From NCBI GenBank assembly GCA_024408695.1, contig JAKSUU010000068.1, positions 1 to 6,035 on the forward strand: a stretch of DNA of 6,035 nt. Reading direction: 5' to 3'. Shown here in pieces: positions 5,984-6,035 of this stretch. The notes under the pieces were generated by a model, which was not told the origin of the DNA, ran no database searches, and saw only the letters and a program-made list of their open reading frames with translations. Made by a program: the position numbers and the translations under genes. Positions within the stretch are counted from its first letter, which is position 1. The number at the start of each line of letters is the position of its first letter. This DNA is from Coriobacteriales bacterium. GTDB lineage: Bacteria; Actinomycetota; Coriobacteriia; Coriobacteriales; QAMH01.

Positions 5984-6035
5984 TAGTCCTGCAGATGTTA
6001 AAAATCTTAGCATTTCGCAAACTAAAGATTTAGCC
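5955..6035 (+). CDS. dxs: 1-deoxy-D-xylulose-5-phosphate synthase, N-terminal fragment
   Basis: The first 27 codons read MDYKILKRINSPADVKNLSI followed by SQTKDLA. This matches the opening of Dxs proteins (the L-x-x-I-N-S-P-x-D-x-K-x-L-S pattern that precedes the helix leading into the thiamine-diphosphate domain). Dxs joins pyruvate and glyceraldehyde-3-phosphate in the first step of the MEP isoprenoid pathway. The start overlaps the last 29 bases of xseB in another frame; an in-frame ATG at 5940 would add five residues. Neither start has a good SD, so translation probably depends on coupling to xseB. An xseB-(ispA)-dxs order is common in bacteria, which supports the call although the catalytic region is outside the window. 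Confidence 0.75.
   Translation, partial: MDYKILKRINSPADVKNLSISQTKDLA

Noticed and set aside
1..6035. tRNA, rRNA, CRISPR array, insertion sequence or prophage genes
   Set aside because: No cloverleaf-like segment, regularly spaced repeats, transposase or phage motifs were seen; nearly all the window is covered by the genes listed.

Overview
The window looks like a chromosomal, low-to-moderate-GC, anaerobic-type Gram-positive bacterium (Firmicutes-like, or a low-GC member of the Coriobacteriia). This rests on gene order and protein style, not on any search. The order biotin carrier, biotin carboxylase, nusB, xseB, dxs is a shortened form of the accB-accC-yqhY-nusB-folD-xseA-xseB-ispA-dxs cluster known from Bacillus-type genomes.

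Layout. Bases 1-502 hold the 3' end of an acyl-CoA synthetase (AMP-forming, medium-chain type) on +. Bases 503-567 are a short, repeat-rich convergent gap with a nine-G tract and nested GCAACAC/GTGTTGC inverted repeats. Bases 568-1668 (-) encode a flavoprotein of the geranylgeranyl-reductase family. Bases 1669-1789 are a divergent promoter region with a perfect extended -10 element facing the main operon. Bases 1790-3667 (+) encode a carboxyltransferase of the pyruvate carboxylase B / oxaloacetate decarboxylase alpha / transcarboxylase 5S type, fused to a complete acetyl-CoA-carboxylase-type biotin carrier (AccB). Bases 3668-3794 hold two similar 31-bp palindromic units. Then follow accC (3795-5138), nusB (5185-5757), xseB (5759-5983) and the first 27 codons of dxs (5955 to the window end), all on + and closely packed.

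The most interesting point is the fusion. Its last 159 residues have the N-terminal helix-strand segment, the Ala/Pro-rich linker and the 'thumb' insertion typical of AccB, not of pyruvate carboxylase or oxaloacetate decarboxylase carriers. Exactly at the AccB start lies a near-perfect Shine-Dalgarno sequence followed 5 nt later by an in-frame GTG. One gene may therefore make two products: a large CT-BCCP protein that would carboxylate pyruvate (or decarboxylate oxaloacetate), and a free AccB for fatty-acid synthesis. Both could use the single biotin carboxylase encoded next door. This is inference; the fusion and the internal start signal are directly visible.

The downstream genes are housekeeping: NusB (rRNA antitermination, here enlarged), the exonuclease VII small subunit, and the first enzyme of the MEP isoprenoid pathway. 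There are no rRNA, tRNA, CRISPR or insertion-sequence genes in the window.
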